Notes: generated from the letters alone by a model not told the origin. DNA of 64,000 nucleotides from Streptomyces hoynatensis (GCF_003626535.1 NZ_RBAL01000018.1:62001-126000); one strand, 5' to 3'; numbered from the stretch's first letter, positions 17,232 through 27,565 are shown. Made by a program: numbers and translations.

Positions 17232-18713
17232 GTGTTCGACAAGAACAACGGGGCCTCGGCAGGCGCCCGAGTGGGACCGCTCCCACGCCTATCGTTCCTG
17301 GTCGGAGCCCTGGTGCTCGCCGTCGTGAGCACGCTGGCCGGCCTGTCGCCCCTCGCGGGCCGCGCCGGCGCCGCCGTGCCCGCGGCGGGTGGCACCTACC
17401 AGCTGAAGGTCACCAACGGCGGCCGGTGCATCGACGTACCCGCCGCCTCCCACGACAGCGGCGTCAAGCTCCAGCAGTGGGGCTGCACCGAGAACTCCCC
17501 CTGGCAGCAGTTCACCCTCGTCTCCGCAGGCTCCGGCCGCTACCTCCTGCAGAACACCGAAAGCGGCAAGTGCATCGACGTCACCGGCGGCTCCACCGCG
17601 GTGGGCACCCGGCTCCAGCAGTGGGGCTGCGCCGCCGGCCAGGCCAACCAGCAGTGGTCGCTCACCGCGAGCGGCACCGGCACCTACCGCCTCACCAGCG
17701 CGAGCAGCGGCCTGTGCATCGCCGTCCAGGGCGCCTCCACCACCAACGGCGCCGCCATCATCCAGGACACCTGCACCGACAACAGCAACAAGCAGTGGCT
17801 CTTCAGCCCCGTCGGCGGCGCCGGCGGCCCGTACACGGTGGCCGCGGACGGGACCGGCACCTACCGGACCGTGCAGGCGGCGATCGACGCGGTGGGCACC
17901 GGCAACTCCAGCCGGGTGACCCTCACCATCAAGGCCGGCACCTACCGGGAGAAGGTGACCGTCCCCTCGAACAAGCCCTACATCACGCTCCAGGGCATGG
18001 GCGACTCGCCCGACGACGTGCTGATCGTCAACAACTACAGCGCCGGCGAGTACGGCACGGCGGGCAGCGCCACGGTGGTCGCCCAGGGGCACGACTTCGC
18101 GGCCACGAACCTGACCATCTCCAACGACTTCGACGAGAGCACCAGGCCCAGCGGCCAGCAGGCGCTCGCCCTGTACCTGGACGCCGACCGGTCCGTCCTC
18201 GACGGCGTCCGGCTGCTCGGGGACCAGGACACGCTCCAGGTCCACGACGACGCCAGGGCCTACGTCACCGGCTCCTACATCGAGGGCACGGTCGACTTCA
18301 TCTACGGGGGCGGCACCGCCGTCTTCAGCGACTGCGACATCTACGAGAAGCGCTCCACGGGCGGGCCGATCACCGCGGCGAGCACGCCCGCGGAGAACAC
18401 CTACGGCTTCCTCTTCTACCGCTCCTCTCTCACGGGCGCCACGAACAACACCACGCAGCTCGGCCGGCCGTGGCGCGCCGACGCACAGGTCCTCTACCGC
18501 GAGTCCTCGCTCTCGGCCAGCATCGCCACCGCCCAGCCCTGGAGCGACATGTCCGGCAACTCCTGGGAGAACGCGCGCTTCCTTGAGTACCGGAACACCG
18601 GGCCCGGGGCCACGGTCAACGGCAACCGGCCGCAGCTGCCCGACTCCCAGGCGGCCGCCTACACCCCGCAGCGCTACCTGGCCGGCTCCGACGGCTGGAA
18701 CCCCGTCGGCTGA
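17232..18713 (+). CDS. Secreted pectinesterase (CE8) with N-terminal CBM13
   Basis: A 493-residue pectin methylesterase that de-esterifies homogalacturonan for the lyase downstream. The signal peptide spans about residues 18-48 and ends GRAGAA. A ricin-B-type CBM13 (about 53-195) has three repeats with QQW motifs and the GRCIDV, GKCIDV and GLCIAV starts. The CE8 beta-helix (about 200-493) has GDQDTL (acid Asp333), GTVDFIYG (nucleophile Asp355) and LGRPWR (substrate Arg). GTG 17232 is used; a later start cannot be excluded because the first 17 codons contain an operator-like palindrome. It is followed 23 bp later by pectate lyase, with which it shares almost the same CBM13. Confidence 0.93.
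   Translation: MFDKNNGASAGARVGPLPRLSFLVGALVLAVVSTLAGLSPLAGRAGAAVPAAGGTYQLKVTNGGRCIDVPAASHDSGVKLQQWGCTENSPWQQFTLVSAGSGRYLLQNTESGKCIDVTGGSTAVGTRLQQWGCAAGQANQQWSLTASGTGTYRLTSASSGLCIAVQGASTTNGAAIIQDTCTDNSNKQWLFSPVGGAGGPYTVAADGTGTYRTVQAAIDAVGTGNSSRVTLTIKAGTYREKVTVPSNKPYITLQGMGDSPDDVLIVNNYSAGEYGTAGSATVVAQGHDFAATNLTISNDFDESTRPSGQQALALYLDADRSVLDGVRLLGDQDTLQVHDDARAYVTGSYIEGTVDFIYGGGTAVFSDCDIYEKRSTGGPITAASTPAENTYGFLFYRSSLTGATNNTTQLGRPWRADAQVLYRESSLSASIATAQPWSDMSGNSWENARFLEYRNTGPGATVNGNRPQLPDSQAAAYTPQRYLAGSDGWNPVG
17272..17285. promoter_or_regulatory. LacI/CebR-like palindrome inside the pectinesterase start region
   Basis: TGGGACCGCTCCCA differs from the CebR box (TGGGAGCGCTCCCA) at one base. It covers codons 14-18 of the GTG 17232 frame. 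It may link pectin genes to a LacI-family regulator or be chance. It also raises the possibility that translation starts further downstream. Confidence 0.4.
17373..17555 (+). repeat. 183-bp perfect direct repeat, copy 1 (CBM13 of pectinesterase)
   Basis: Identical base for base to 18860-19042 (offset 1487 bp). It encodes the end of the signal region and the first CBM13 repeat. Shorter identical blocks continue to about 17800. Silent-site identity points to recent duplication or gene conversion. Confidence 0.95.
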
Positions 18714-18736
18714 CCCCATCCCCCAGGAGAGAAGAC

Positions 18737-20215
18737 ATGAGCAGGCAACGCATCAAAGGACGCGGCATTCCGCTCGCCGTCCTCGTGCTCTCGCTGTGCG
18801 CCTGGCTGCTGGGCGTTCCCGCGGCGCAGCCGGGCAACGCGGCCACCGCCTCCCCCACGGCCGTGCCCGCGGCGGGTGGCACCTACCAGCTGAAGGTCAC
18901 CAACGGCGGCCGGTGCATCGACGTACCCGCCGCCTCCCACGACAGCGGCGTCAAGCTCCAGCAGTGGGGCTGCACCGAGAACTCCCCCTGGCAGCAGTTC
19001 ACCCTCGTCTCCGCAGGCTCCGGCCGCTACCTCCTGCAGAACGCCGAAAGCGGCAAGTGCATCGACGTCACCGACAGCTCCACCACCGCGGGCACCCGGC
19101 TCCAGCAGTGGAACTGCCACAGCGAACAGACCAACCAGCTGTGGACCCTCACCGCGAGCGGCACCGGCACCTACCGCATCGCCGGCGTGAAGAGCGGCCT
19201 GTGCATCGCCGTCCAGGGCGCCTCCACCACCAACGGCGCCGCCATCGTCCAGGACACCTGCACCGACAACGGCAACACACAGTGGTTCTTCTCCCCCGTC
19301 GGCGACGGCGGAGGCCGCACCTGGCCGAACACCCCCGACGGCTTCGCCGCCACCGGGGGCGGGACCACGGGCGGGGCCGCGGGCAGCACGGTGACCGTGA
19401 CCACCTACGACGACCTGGTGAAGTACGCCACCTCAAGCAGCCCGTACGTCATCAGGGTGGCCGCCGCGATCACGGTCACGCCCTACGGGCACGAGATTCC
19501 GGTGACCTCGAACAAGACGCTGATCGGCGTCGGTACCTCGGGACAGCTCGTCAACGGCGGCCTCGGCCTCGGCGCGGGCGTGCACAACGTGATCATCAGG
19601 AACCTGACGATCCGGGACACGCAGATGGCCGACGACGATCCCGACGACAAGGTCTACGACTTCGACGGCATCCAGATGGACACGGCCGATCACATCTGGA
19701 TCGACCACAACAGGATCGAGCGGATGAACGACGGCCTGATCGACAGCCGCAAGGACACCAGTTACCTGACGGTGTCCTGGAACGTCCTGGGCGACGTCAA
19801 CAAGGCCTTCGGCATCGGCTGGACCGACAACGTCACCGCCCGCATGACGATCCACCACAACTGGATACACGACACCAACCAGCGCAACCCGAGCATCGAC
19901 AACGTCGCGCTGGCGCACCTCTACAACAACTACATGCAGAACATCACCTCCTACGGGAACCTTTCGCGCGGCGCCTCGCGGACGGTGATCCAGAACAGCT
20001 ACTACGAGAACGTGAACAACCCCTACTACCACGACACTTCCGCCGCCTCGCTGACCCAGAGCGGCAGCATCCTGGTCGGCTGCACCGGAAAGCAGCAGAC
20101 CAACGGCACGACGTTCGACCCGGGTGACTACTACGCGTACGCGCTCGACCCGGCCGCCGACGTTCCCGGCCTGGTCCGCACCTACGCGGGCCCGCAGTCG
20201 AACATCGGCGTCTGA
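18737..20215 (+). CDS. Secreted pectate lyase (PL1) with N-terminal CBM13
   Basis: A 492-residue polygalacturonate lyase. The signal peptide covers about residues 1-36 (ending QPGNAATA). A CBM13 (about 45-190) is near-identical to that of the pectinesterase. A short linker leads to the PL1 beta-helix (about 200-492), with DFDGIQMDTADHIWIDHNRIE (calcium-binding Asp residues and the WIDH motif), DGLIDSRKDTSYLTVSWN, and HHNWIHDTNQRNPS with the probable catalytic Arg. The start is ATG 18737 with AGGAGAGAAG before it. Pectinesterase and lyase form a two-gene operon for stepwise pectin breakdown outside the cell, ending at a strong terminator. Confidence 0.94.
   Translation: MSRQRIKGRGIPLAVLVLSLCAWLLGVPAAQPGNAATASPTAVPAAGGTYQLKVTNGGRCIDVPAASHDSGVKLQQWGCTENSPWQQFTLVSAGSGRYLLQNAESGKCIDVTDSSTTAGTRLQQWNCHSEQTNQLWTLTASGTGTYRIAGVKSGLCIAVQGASTTNGAAIVQDTCTDNGNTQWFFSPVGDGGGRTWPNTPDGFAATGGGTTGGAAGSTVTVTTYDDLVKYATSSSPYVIRVAAAITVTPYGHEIPVTSNKTLIGVGTSGQLVNGGLGLGAGVHNVIIRNLTIRDTQMADDDPDDKVYDFDGIQMDTADHIWIDHNRIERMNDGLIDSRKDTSYLTVSWNVLGDVNKAFGIGWTDNVTARMTIHHNWIHDTNQRNPSIDNVALAHLYNNYMQNITSYGNLSRGASRTVIQNSYYENVNNPYYHDTSAASLTQSGSILVGCTGKQQTNGTTFDPGDYYAYALDPAADVPGLVRTYAGPQSNIGV
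18860..19042 (+). repeat. 183-bp perfect direct repeat, copy 2 (CBM13 of pectate lyase)
   Basis: The partner of 17373-17555. Recombination between the copies would delete 1487 bp and fuse the pectinesterase signal region to the lyase catalytic domain. Confidence 0.95.
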
Positions 20216-20231
20216 CCCGGCCGCAGGCCAC

Positions 20232-20267
20232 CGGGGTGTGGGCCCCCGCTCCAGGGCCCACACCCCG
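20232..20267 (+). terminator. Terminator of the pectin operon
   Basis: A perfect 14-bp stem (CGGGGTGTGGGCCC / GGGCCCACACCCCG) with an 8-base loop lies 16 bp after the lyase stop. It lacks a U-tract but is very stable. Confidence 0.85.
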
Positions 20268-20453
20268 CTGCGGGAAAAGGCGGTGGACGGGCCCTGTGCG
20301 CCCGCGCTAACGTGCCCGGCACGCCCGTTCGTGCAAGAGGAGTGAGAAGGGAGGCGGCCGAGATGTCCACCCACACCGCGTCGCGCTTCCCCCACCCGTC
20401 CACCGGGCGTTGACCTGGGTGCCCGGGAGCGCGTCGCTTCCGGAAGGAACCCC

Positions 20454-21374
20454 ATGACCGAGTTGGTCATTCGCGCGCTCGCCGAGGGCGAGGCGCGCCC
20501 GCTTTTCACCTCCCTGCCCGACCCGGGTCTCGTCGGCCGCGCGCTGCTCGACGCCCCGCACGACAGCTACGCGACCCGCGCCGAGGGCGGCGCCTACCGG
20601 CCCGAGTGGACCTGGGTGGCGCTGCGAGAGGGCGCCGTGGTGGCCAGGGCCGCGTTCTGGGGCGGGCCCGAGGACGCGGAACCCGCCGTGCTGGACTGGT
20701 TCGACTTCACCGATCGGGAGGCGGGGGTCCGGCTGCTGCGCGCCGTGCCGCTGCGGGCCGAGTACGAGCTGCTTCTGCCGGCTGGCTGGCGCGAGGACCC
20801 GGCGGTCCTGGCGGCCGGCGAGGCGCGGATCTCCGCGGCGGCCGAGGCCGGCTACCGGCCGCTCGTGGAGCGCTACCGCTACCTGTGGACGCCGGAGAAC
20901 GGGCTGCCGGAGCGGCCGGGGCGCCTGGAGTTCCGGCCCGAGCCGGACGACGAGGTGATCCTCGACGTGCTGCGGCAGGTGCACCGCGCGACCCTCGACG
21001 CCCACGCCAGGCGCGCGGTGGAGCGCGGCGGCGTGGATCTCGCGGCCCGGGAGGAACTGGACTTCTTCCGCTGGTGCCCCTCGCCGCGCGAGTGGTGGCG
21101 GCTGGCGTACACGCCGGGCGGCGAGCTGGTGGGCATCCAGGTGCCCGGGCACAACCCGACCTCGCCGATCGTCGGCTTCGTGGGGGTGGTGCCGGGGCAG
21201 CGCGGCCACGGCTACGGCTACGACCTGCTCGCGGAGTGCACCCACGACCTGGCGGCCAGGGGCGCGGACCGGATCGCGGCGGCCACCGACGTCGGCAACG
21301 CGCCGATGGCGGCGGCCTTCGCCCGGGCGGGCTACCCGGTGGTGCAGCACCGGTACTGCATGACGCCGCCGTGA
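20454..21374 (+). CDS. GNAT-family N-acetyltransferase
   Basis: A 306-residue protein with an N-terminal degenerate GNAT half (WTWVALREGAVVARAAFWG) and a C-terminal full GNAT half. The acetyl-CoA loop is VVPGQRGHGYGYDLLAECTHDLAARG, followed by ATDVGNAPMAAAFARAGY, a typical motif B end. The ATG at 20454 follows GGAAGGAA. Double-GNAT proteins of this size are common in Streptomyces. The substrate is unknown. It is followed after 239 bp by treZ on the same strand. Confidence 0.88.
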   Translation: MTELVIRALAEGEARPLFTSLPDPGLVGRALLDAPHDSYATRAEGGAYRPEWTWVALREGAVVARAAFWGGPEDAEPAVLDWFDFTDREAGVRLLRAVPLRAEYELLLPAGWREDPAVLAAGEARISAAAEAGYRPLVERYRYLWTPENGLPERPGRLEFRPEPDDEVILDVLRQVHRATLDAHARRAVERGGVDLAAREELDFFRWCPSPREWWRLAYTPGGELVGIQVPGHNPTSPIVGFVGVVPGQRGHGYGYDLLAECTHDLAARGADRIAAATDVGNAPMAAAFARAGYPVVQHRYCMTPP

Positions 21375-21445
21375 CCGGGTCCCGACCCCGCGCCGCCCGG
21401 CCCCGGCGGTCCCTTCCCCCGGCGGGTGGCCCCGGCCGGCGCGGC

Positions 21446-21515
21446 GGGGACGGCGTGCGCGGGGCGGCGTGCGGGGACGGCGTGCGCGGGGCGGGCGGGG
21501 ACGGCGTGCGCGGGG
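21446..21515. repeat. Three copies of a 19-bp repeat upstream of treZ
   Basis: GGGGACGGCGTGCGCGGGG occurs exactly at 21446, 21473 and 21497. It lies in the 239-bp gap between the GNAT gene and treZ. Confidence 0.85.
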
Positions 21516-21613
21516 GCGGCGCCTGCGGGCCGGGCGCGATGGCCGCCGGGCCCGGTGGCGTGGGCGGGCCGGGAGCGATTGCCGCCCGGCCCGCGGGCGC
21601 GGAGCATGGTGCC

Positions 21614-23605
<1,992 letters not shown>

Positions 23606-23629
23606 GCCGGCACCCCGGCCCCGGCCCCG

Positions 23630-23663
23630 CCACCACTGCCCTCCGGCCACCACTGCCTTCCGG
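23630..23663. repeat. Two tandem copies of a 17-bp unit
   Basis: CCACCACTGCCCTCCGG is followed directly by a copy with one change (T for C). It sits just after treZ in the convergent gap before the DUF1707 gene. Confidence 0.85.
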
Positions 23664-23746
23664 CCGCCGTCGGCCGGGCCACCACCGAACCACCGCCAGG
23701 CCACAACCGGCCGCCCGCCCCGCGCGGCGCGGAACCTCCCCCGCGC

Positions 23747-24379
23747 TCAGCCCGCGGCGCGGGTGGACCGGCTCTGCCGGCGGCGTTCCCACCTGTTCTG
23801 GTGCCGCACCACGACGCCCCCCGTGCCGCCGTTCCCGGTCAGCCGCAGCAGGGGCGCCCCCGGCGTGCGGTCGGAGACGGTCTTGTCCCGCACGCCGCCG
23901 AGGCCCGGGTTCATCTCGTCGGTCTCCACCGCCCAGCCGACGGGGACGATGAGGACCACCCCCGCCATCTCGCCGTTCGCCTCGACCTCCACCACCTGCC
24001 AGGGGCATTCCGCGTGCGTGAAGTCGAGCTTGACGCCGCCGAGGCCGCCGAAGGCGGTGATGTGCGCGGGAACGCGCCAGCGCCCGTTCTTCCGCACGCC
24101 GTGCATCCCGCCCCTGAGCACCAGCGGCTTGACGGGCGCGGGCGGGGCCACCGTCGGAAGATCCGCGGTGAGGCGGTCCAGCTCGCCGTGCGTCTTGGCG
24201 GTCAGCGCCCGCTCCAGGCGCTCGTCCAGCTCGGCCAGGTCGATCCGCCCGTCGGCCGCCGCGTCCCGCAACCGTTCCACGACGGCCTCGCGATCGGCAT
24301 GGGAGGCACGCAGCTCGCCGGGAACGGCGGGCCCGGGGAGCCCGCCGTCGGCGGTGGGCTCGGGGATGTGGTCGGCCAT
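23747..24379 (-). CDS. DUF1707 domain protein (SHOCT-like)
   Basis: A 210-residue protein. The DUF1707 domain (about residues 18-70) reads LRASHADREAVVERLRDAAADGRIDLAELDERLERALTA in part, a helical module frequent in actinobacterial membrane-associated regulators. The C-terminal half (about 80-190) is a beta-rich domain (GGVKLDFTHAECPW, MAGVVLIVPVGWAVETDEM) of the LiaF-like C-terminal type seen in envelope-stress proteins. There is no membrane segment. ATG 24379 is preferred over ATG 24391. It converges with treZ. Function unknown; an envelope-stress or scaffolding role is only a guess. Confidence 0.8.
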   Translation of the reverse strand: MADHIPEPTADGGLPGPAVPGELRASHADREAVVERLRDAAADGRIDLAELDERLERALTAKTHGELDRLTADLPTVAPPAPVKPLVLRGGMHGVRKNGRWRVPAHITAFGGLGGVKLDFTHAECPWQVVEVEANGEMAGVVLIVPVGWAVETDEMNPGLGGVRDKTVSDRTPGAPLLRLTGNGGTGGVVVRHQNRWERRRQSRSTRAAG

Positions 24380-24489
24380 GACCACGATCATAGGTCCGCG
24401 GCGGCACTCAGTGCCCTCGCCGGGCACTCAGCCGAAGAAACGTTCCCAGGCGGGCCCGGCCGCGTGAACGGTCGGTGGCCGACGGACCC

Positions 24490-25152
24490 TCACGGCTCCG
24501 GTACGCGGGTGGTGCGGGTGAGCTCGACGACGAGCTGGTTGCCGAGGAACCAGGGCGCTGCCGGGTGCCCGTAGGGCAGGTACCCGTCCTCCCCCGCGAC
24601 CAGCCCGCCGCGCGGCCCCGGCGTGAACGCGCCCCCGAACACCCCCCACACCCGCGGCTTCCGGCAGCGCACGAAGACCGGGGGCTCCAGGTGCGGGCAG
24701 TGCCGGGTGGCCACCTCGGCGCAGGGCGCGCACACCGGCGGCTTCCTGCACAGCAGCCCCTCCGGCCAGCCCGGCACCTCGTCTCCGGCCTCCGGCCGGC
24801 GCATGAGAAACAGCCAGCCCTTCCCGGTCCGGCCGGCCTCCCGCCCGCACACCTGGCAAAGCCGCTCCCCCATGGCCCGCCGCTGCCGCGCCGGATGCAT
24901 GACGCGGTAGTCGGGGCGCCCCGCCCCTGGCGCGTGAACCATGCGCGCCCACAGCACGCCGTGCCGGTCGCGGTCGGCGGGCGTCTCGTCCCGGTAGGCC
25001 AGCCCCCGCCCGTCCGGCCGCACGGTCAGTCGCCCGCCCGCGGTGACCGGCTCCCCGCTCCACCGCGCGACGTAGGGGACCGGGAGCCCCTTCGGCCCCC
25101 ACGTCCGCAACGCCCGGGCGCCGCCCCCGAGATCCCCGGCGGGCCCGCTCAT
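24490..25152 (-). CDS. Hypothetical protein with two CxxC-type zinc knuckles
   Basis: A 220-residue protein of unknown function. The centre carries paired cysteines in a zinc-ribbon-like arrangement: LCQVCGRE (about 98-101), then LLCRKPPVCAPCAEVATRHCPHL (about 134-154). The C-terminus (AAPWFLGNQLVVELTRTTRV) is moderately hydrophobic. It overlaps the small upstream gene by 4 bp (ATGA), so both are translated together. Such proteins are common beside XRE/DUF397 genes in Streptomyces accessory regions; that association is from general knowledge. Confidence 0.6.
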   Translation of the reverse strand: MSGPAGDLGGGARALRTWGPKGLPVPYVARWSGEPVTAGGRLTVRPDGRGLAYRDETPADRDRHGVLWARMVHAPGAGRPDYRVMHPARQRRAMGERLCQVCGREAGRTGKGWLFLMRRPEAGDEVPGWPEGLLCRKPPVCAPCAEVATRHCPHLEPPVFVRCRKPRVWGVFGGAFTPGPRGGLVAGEDGYLPYGHPAAPWFLGNQLVVELTRTTRVPEP

Positions 25153-25289
25153 CGCCCCCTTCCTTCCAGGTGCTTGCGAATCGCCTCCGTCAACTCGGCC
25201 AACCTCCGCTCCAATTCATCAAGATCCGGCTGCACGGGACGCGACGGCGTCCCCTCTTTCGCGGGTTCGGGCCGCGAGGTCGTACTCAC
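25149..25289 (-). CDS. Small coiled-coil protein
   Basis: A 46-residue reading frame from GTG 25289, supported by AGGTGA 8 bp upstream; the frame is open to a GTG at 25382, but that start lies in the divergent XRE promoter. The C-terminal half (LDELERRLAELTEAIRKHLEG) is an amphipathic heptad helix. It overlaps the Zn-cysteine protein by 4 bp. It is probably a helical adaptor, with no recognised family. Confidence 0.5.
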   Translation of the reverse strand: MSTTSRPEPAKEGTPSRPVQPDLDELERRLAELTEAIRKHLEGRGR

Positions 25290-25375
25290 GAGATGCGTCA
25301 CCTGCCGCTGTTCGTCCGGCGGTTGATGTCGGGCGCCGCAGGACACCGCGGCAACCACCACGGAATGTCGTGAAG

Positions 25376-25407
25376 TTGACACGGTCGGCTACCGACGGCA
25401 TTAGAGT
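25376..25407 (+). promoter_or_regulatory. Promoter and operator of the XRE gene
   Basis: -35 TTGACA is at 25376-25381. -10 candidates are CATTAG at a 17-bp spacing or TAGAGT (25402-25407). An inverted repeat GTCGG-CTA-CCGAC (25384-25396) sits between them, ideally placed for autorepression by the XRE protein. The 5' leader to the ATG at 25556 is about 140 bases and unusually AT-rich for this window. Confidence 0.55.
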
Positions 25408-25555
25408 GCCTTTCGCTGGTACGCGATGCAAGACTTCATTCCGCTGTTACGTTTCTTTCTTTTCGAACGCCCGTATGGCATTGCGGAGTGAGTCAACACG
25501 CCATTACATTCCGGGGCCTTGCCGCCCTTCACACAGGAGACCAAGGGGAAGACGC

Positions 25556-26443
25556 ATGGCAGAGGGCACGACGGGTTCGACGGTGCCGAGGCGGCAACTC
25601 GGCCGCCACCTCCGCGATCTACGCGGCAAAGCGCGAATGACCGTGCGGGCGGCAGCACATGCGCTCGAATGGTCGGAGCCGAAGATCTGGCGCATCGAGA
25701 CGGGGCAGACCAGCCTGCGGAGCTTCGACGTCCAGGCGATGTGCGGCATCTACGGCGCGCCACCCGACCTCACGAAAGCGCTCATGGCCCTGGCCAAGGA
25801 GACAAAGGCCCGAGGCTGGTGGCACAGCTACGGCGACATCATCCCGGAAGGCTTCGATGTTTACGTCGGGTTGGAAGAGGCAGCGGCGAGTCTCTCCTTC
25901 TACGGAAATGACGTCGTGCCGGGACTTCTGCAAACGGAGGGATACGCGCGGGAGATCATCAGAACTCACCTCAAGGAAATCGACGAGCAGGCCCTTGAGG
26001 GACGCGTCCGGCTCCGCGTAGAGCGCCAGGCACTCCTCACGCGAAGCACGGCGCCGCCCACGTTCCGCGCCCTGCTGAGCGAGGCGATCCTGCGGCGGCC
26101 TATCGGCGGATCTGCCGTGATGCATGCGCAGCTGGCACATCTCGTCTACATGTCCGAACTCCCCAACGTGACGATCCGAGTGGTCCCCTTCTCGGCAGGA
26201 GCGCACCCGGGCGTGGTTGCGGGCCCGTTCGTCATCCTCCGGTTCCCGGCCAACGGGGAGGGCCACGACTCCGAGCCACCGACGGTCTACGCCGACGGCT
26301 ACACCGGCAGCCTCTACCTCGACAAGCCCAAGGAGGTCCAGCAATACGACGATGCGTTCGAGGGAATCTGCAAGGCAGCGCTGGATGAACAGGCATCCCA
26401 ACGTCTGATCGCTGAAGTAGCAGGGAGCCATGAACGCGGTTGA
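25556..26443 (+). CDS. XRE-family regulator with DUF5753 domain
   Basis: A 295-residue protein. The N-terminal HTH (about 12-70) includes RQLGRHLRDLRGKARMTVRAAAHALEWSEPKIWRIETGQ in part. The DUF5753 sensor domain (about 100-285) has GLEEAAASLSFYGNDVVPGLLQTEGYAREII in part and the conserved TVRVVPF-like TIRVVPFSAGAHPG. ATG 25556 (MAEGTTGS) follows AGGGGAAG. The product overlaps a DUF397 gene by 14 bp. XRE-DUF5753 plus DUF397 pairs include WhiJ-like loci and the Scr1/Scr2 pair of S. coelicolor, described as developmental regulators or toxin-antitoxin-like. GC content is lower than in flanking genes. Confidence 0.93.
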   Translation: MAEGTTGSTVPRRQLGRHLRDLRGKARMTVRAAAHALEWSEPKIWRIETGQTSLRSFDVQAMCGIYGAPPDLTKALMALAKETKARGWWHSYGDIIPEGFDVYVGLEEAAASLSFYGNDVVPGLLQTEGYAREIIRTHLKEIDEQALEGRVRLRVERQALLTRSTAPPTFRALLSEAILRRPIGGSAVMHAQLAHLVYMSELPNVTIRVVPFSAGAHPGVVAGPFVILRFPANGEGHDSEPPTVYADGYTGSLYLDKPKEVQQYDDAFEGICKAALDEQASQRLIAEVAGSHERG

Positions 26444-26633
26444 TCGAGTTAACCCCAAGTGGTTCACTTCGAGTTACAGCAACGGCAACGGCAACTGCGT
26501 CCAGGCCGCCCGCGGCGCACCCGGCGCGGTACCCGTCCGCGACAGCAAGGACACCACCGGCCCCGTCCTCACCTTCACCACCCACGCGTGGAACACATTC
26601 CTCACCACGCTCAAGAACGACGAACCCAGCTGA
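26430..26633 (+). CDS. DUF397 protein, copy 1
   Basis: A 67-residue DUF397 protein: KWFTSSYSNGNGNCVQAA, then AVPVRDSKD and FTTHAWNTFL, the full family pattern. It overlaps the XRE gene end by 14 bp, implying coupled translation. DUF397 proteins partner XRE-DUF5753 regulators, probably by direct binding that alters DNA binding. Confidence 0.93.
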   Translation: MNAVDRVNPKWFTSSYSNGNGNCVQAARGAPGAVPVRDSKDTTGPVLTFTTHAWNTFLTTLKNDEPS

Positions 26634-26663
26634 TACCAGCAACTCGCCGAACGGCAGGGAGCC

Positions 26664-26867
26664 ATGAACACGGTTGATCTACGCAACGCCCAGTGGTTCA
26701 CGTCCAGCTACAGCAACGGCAACGGGGAATGCGTCGAGGCCGCCCGCGGGGTGCCCGGTGCGGTACCCGTCCGCGACAGCAAGGACGACGCCGGCGCCGT
26801 CCTCACCTTCACCACCCACGCGTGGAACACATTCCTCACCACGCTGAAGAACGACGACCGCGGCTGA
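26664..26867 (+). CDS. DUF397 protein, copy 2
   Basis: A 67-residue paralogue of the preceding protein (NAQWFTSSYSNGNGECVEAA, then the same AVPVRDSKD and FTTHAWNTFLTTLKND). Long stretches are identical in DNA, so this is a recent tandem duplication. It starts 30 bp after copy 1 with a GGGAGCC ribosome-binding site. The differences fall near the N-terminus and at the C-terminal tail. Confidence 0.93.
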   Translation: MNTVDLRNAQWFTSSYSNGNGECVEAARGVPGAVPVRDSKDDAGAVLTFTTHAWNTFLTTLKNDDRG

Positions 26868-26941
26868 CGGCCGACCCCAAACCCCCGCCCTCCCCACCGG
26901 ACGAGGGCGGGGGCGCAGGCACGCACGCCGGCAAGGCAGCC

Positions 26942-27565
26942 TCAACCCTCCGCGGCCAGGCGGGCGGCGAGGGCGATGAGGACCGTACCGGAGATCTGTT
27001 CGAGGCGGCGGCGGACGCCGGGGCGGGAGAGGACGGCCCGCAGGCGGCCCACGCCCCAGACGTACGTCGCGTAGTAGCCGGTCTCGAAGACCGCCCACAG
27101 CGCCGCGAGGCCCACCATCGTCGTCAGGTGCGGCGCCCCCTGGGGCACGAACTGCGGCAGGAAGGCCATGGCGAAGATGCCGGCCTTGGGGTTGGCGAGG
27201 TTCAGCAGCAGGCCCGCCCGGTAGGCGCGGGCCGCGGAGAGGGGGGTCTGGGGCTGCGCCGTCTCCAGGCTCTCCTCGCCGGCGCGGCGGGCGGCGCGCA
27301 GGGTCTGGATGCCGAAGCCCACCAGGACCACCGCGCCGACGAGCCGGAAGATGTCGTACGCCAGCCGTGAGGCGTCGAGCAGGGCGGTCAGCCCGAAGGC
27401 CGCGAACAGGCCCCACAGGAAGACGCCCGTCTCGTTGCCGAACACGGTGAAAATGCCGGGCCTTCGGCCGCGCAGCGAGTTGCGGATGATGAGGACCGTG
27501 CTCGGCCCGGGGGCCGCGGCTATCAGCGTGCAGGCACCGAGAAACGCAACCAGTTCACTCCCCAT
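26942..27565 (-). CDS. LysE/RhtB-family amino-acid exporter
   Basis: A 207-residue membrane protein with six expected helices. The family signature is AAPGPSTVLIIRNSLRGRRPG near residues 15-35, with NPKAGIFAMAFLPQF further on. It probably exports an amino acid or derivative. ATG 27565 is preferred because GGATGGGG precedes it, over ATG 27574. It converges with the DUF397 pair. Confidence 0.9.
   Translation of the reverse strand: MGSELVAFLGACTLIAAAPGPSTVLIIRNSLRGRRPGIFTVFGNETGVFLWGLFAAFGLTALLDASRLAYDIFRLVGAVVLVGFGIQTLRAARRAGEESLETAQPQTPLSAARAYRAGLLLNLANPKAGIFAMAFLPQFVPQGAPHLTTMVGLAALWAVFETGYYATYVWGVGRLRAVLSRPGVRRRLEQISGTVLIALAARLAAEG

Noticed and set aside
20606..21613. TreZ start far upstream at 20606
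   Set aside because: The frame overlaps the GNAT gene and reads as Arg/Gly-rich text. TreZ homology begins at ATG 21614.
25370..25555. N-terminal extension of the XRE protein
   Set aside because: The added residues are not HTH-like, and the promoter lies within this DNA. AGGGGAAG precedes ATG 25556.
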